A stretch of 7,329 bases of DNA from Planctomycetota bacterium (GTDB taxonomy: Bacteria > Planctomycetota > Phycisphaerae > Sedimentisphaerales > Anaerobacaceae), in the NCBI GenBank assembly GCA_017885385.1, contig JAFNGF010000381.1, forward strand, positions 18,246-25,574, written 5' to 3'. Shown in pieces: positions 5,883-7,329 of this stretch. The position numbers and the translations under genes are program-made. Numbering within the stretch: position 1 is the first letter of the stretch; each line of letters begins with the position of its first letter. The notes under the pieces are model-generated. The model did not search any database, had not been told where the DNA came from, and worked only from the letters and a program-made list of their open reading frames with translations.

Positions 5883-7329
5883 TCACTTTAGCGCCGAAAG
5901 GGCCTCTTTGCCGAGTTCGCGGTATTTATTCTGCTGGCTGGAGCCTTCCGGGCCGGCGGCGCCCGCCTGCCAGGCTGAGCGCGCTTCCTCCAGTCGGCCA
6001 AGAGCCTGCAGCGCTTTTCCTCGCCAGTATTGGGCGTCTGCTTCCTGAGGTTTGTTCGATCGGCCGACGCCGATATTGGCTGGATACGTCAGAGCCGCCT
6101 GGAAATCCTGCAAAGCCGCCTCGAACTTTCCATCCTCAAAACGCTGCCGGCCTCGCTCGATATGCGCCTTGTGGAAAATGTCCCACGTGATTGTCTGGCC
6201 TTCCCAGTTGACAAAGTACGGCGTCGATTCCAGCAAATCGATGCAGTCAGCATATCTTCGCTCATCAAGATAAGCCTGGGCGAGCATAATAATGACGTCC
6301 GCACGCCGCATCCCCCGCTCTTGCGGGGGCAAGCCTGCCCCTACGGAAGCAGGGGTGGATTCAAGCACCTTGATCGCTTCGGGCCGGTTCTTCGCCGCCA
6401 GCAGAATATCCGCCAGGTCACGATACAGCGTCTGGTCACCTGATCGAGCGGCGATGGCTTTGCGGTAAAGCTGTTCTGCTTTGGCCAGGTCTTCTTCTAT
6501 TGCCCAGGCATAAAGGCCGAGATTGCGCAGCGCAATGCTCAAGGACGGATTTAGCTCGCCGGCCTTTCGCCAGTGCTGAGCAGCTTCATCCAGCCGGCCA
6601 AGATGCCCATAAAGATTTCCCAGGTGAAGATACGCGTATGCGTCACCGGGATTTTCATGGGTCGCATATCGCAGCACTTCAAGCTCTTCCGGGCAGGAAG
6701 GAAAGACATAGTCCTTATAGGTGGCAGCAGCCTGCTTTAGGTAGGCCCTGGCGGGCGTCTCATCCGCCTGCTGCAAGCTACTAAAATAAGCCAGGTAGTA
6801 TAAAGGCAAAGGACCGCACTTCTCTTGCGGAACAGCCTCAACGCAAGTCGCAGCAAGCAGCCTTGTTGCCTCATCCAACAGTCCCAACTCGGCAAAGACC
6901 AAGCTGGTCTGCAACATTTCAAATTCGCCCTCGCCGACAGAATCGCGTACCCATCGCACAAAGCGGTCCATCTCGGCCTTGCTTTGAAGGGCAAGAAGCG
7001 CCATCGGCACCATCTCGGTCGGATTCTCGGCAATTATTTCTTCGGCGCGCTTGTAGGCCGAGCTATTTCTTCCCCCAGCATACAGGGCTAACAGCAGATG
7101 ATCTTTTGCTTTGGCATCATTTGGATTCATCAGCACGGCCTTCTCAAAGGCATCGACGGCTTTTGCGTAATCCCTCAGACGCATATAAGCGCGACCGGCC
7201 AGGTCGTAGCCGAGAGAGGCTGTGCCGAGGCATCTTACCGCCTGGGAAGCGCAGTTCAGCGCTTCAAGCGCATTTTTTAGCTTCAAGTGACTTACGCCCA
7301 GGAAGTACCAGGACAAGCCATCAGCGGGA
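5883..7329 (-). CDS. TPR-repeat protein, C-terminal part of a DUF5107-type protein, 5' partial
   Basis: The frame is open to the right edge (481 residues visible), so the N-terminus lies outside; the TTG at 7316 is not a credible start. The numbering here counts from that TTG. TPR-type helix pairs run throughout: GYDLAGRAYMRLRDYAKAVD (37-56), GDAYAYLHLGNLYGHLGRLD (224-243), SIALRNLGLYAWAIEEDLAK (260-279) and QYWRGKALQALGRLEEA (429-445). The sequence of motifs resembles, from memory, the C-terminal half of DUF5107/TPR proteins: LYYLAYF, FPSCPEELEVL, ALRNLGL, NWEGQ, then YPANIGVGR. Those carry a sugar-binding-like beta domain at the N-terminus and often lie near glycan genes. TPRs mediate protein contacts; no catalytic residues are seen. 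Residues ~321-337 (TPASVGAGLPPQERGMR) are encoded by an inserted palindromic repeat. The gene is followed by the repeat cluster, not by an obvious terminator. Confidence 0.8.
   Translation of the reverse strand, partial: PADGLSWYFLGVSHLKLKNALEALNCASQAVRCLGTASLGYDLAGRAYMRLRDYAKAVDAFEKAVLMNPNDAKAKDHLLLALYAGGRNSSAYKRAEEIIAENPTEMVPMALLALQSKAEMDRFVRWVRDSVGEGEFEMLQTSLVFAELGLLDEATRLLAATCVEAVPQEKCGPLPLYYLAYFSSLQQADETPARAYLKQAAATYKDYVFPSCPEELEVLRYATHENPGDAYAYLHLGNLYGHLGRLDEAAQHWRKAGELNPSLSIALRNLGLYAWAIEEDLAKAEQLYRKAIAARSGDQTLYRDLADILLAAKNRPEAIKVLESTPASVGAGLPPQERGMRRADVIIMLAQAYLDERRYADCIDLLESTPYFVNWEGQTITWDIFHKAHIERGRQRFEDGKFEAALQDFQAALTYPANIGVGRSNKPQEADAQYWRGKALQALGRLEEARSAWQAGAAGPEGSSQQNKYRELGKEALSALK
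6310..6360. repeat. GC-rich palindromic repeat inserted in frame in the TPR gene
   Basis: This 51-bp stretch contains CCCCCGC-TCTT-GCGGGGG (6312-6329; 7-bp stem, 4-nt loop). Next to it is a second imperfect hairpin, CCCCT...AGGGG (6338-6355). The GTAGGGGCAGGC core on the minus strand is of the kind seen in dispersed intergenic palindromic repeats. It is read through without stop or frame change and codes for a Gly/Pro/Arg-rich loop between TPR helices, unlike the helical sequence around it. Confidence 0.7.

Overview
The window is a compact bacterial segment of moderately high GC. Gene content suggests a Planctomycetota-type polysaccharide degrader, perhaps Phycisphaerae-like: a clan GH-D glycoside hydrolase, a C-terminal DUF5107/TPR-type protein, a sodium:solute symporter, an MtaA-like uroporphyrinogen-decarboxylase-fold protein, and short palindromic repeats of the REP/MITE kind between and inside genes. 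This assignment is inference; there is no rRNA, tRNA or other phylogenetic marker here.

Layout. (1) 1-1659, plus strand: the 3' part of a GH36/GH27-like glycoside hydrolase whose start lies left of the window. (2) 4861 down to 1669, minus strand: a tight four-gene operon. Its order is a 94-aa DUF6504-like protein, a 513-aa SSS-family symporter, a 62-aa single-span membrane protein and a 390-aa UroD/MtaA-like protein. The last three genes are chained by two ATGA stop/start overlaps, so they are very likely translationally coupled. A sigma70-type promoter with a perfect TATAAT and 17-bp spacing sits about 70 bp upstream of the first gene. The operon and the hydrolase converge with only 9 bp between stop codons and no visible terminator. 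(3) 5084-5431, minus: a small orphan protein with three predicted membrane segments and an uncertain start. (4) 5432-5882: no convincing gene, but packed with repeats. One is a 98-bp palindromic element with near-identical inverted ends; the others are three copies, in alternating orientation, of a short AGATTGCC...GCAATGACA repeat. (5) 5883-7329, minus: the C-terminal part of a TPR protein of the DUF5107 type, carrying a GC-rich palindromic repeat read through in frame.

How it may fit together. The SSS symporter probably imports a small organic solute with Na+. The 62-aa protein made from the same message looks like an accessory subunit. The UroD-fold enzyme would act on the imported compound or a product of it; related proteins move methyl groups to or from corrinoid proteins or thiols. 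The glycoside hydrolase and the DUF5107/TPR protein point to glycan use. The substrate cannot be read from the sequence. The most interesting points are the coupled symporter-microprotein-UroD chain, the altered metal-site motif (HxH, no C-terminal Cys) in the UroD-like protein, and the in-frame repeat inside the TPR gene.
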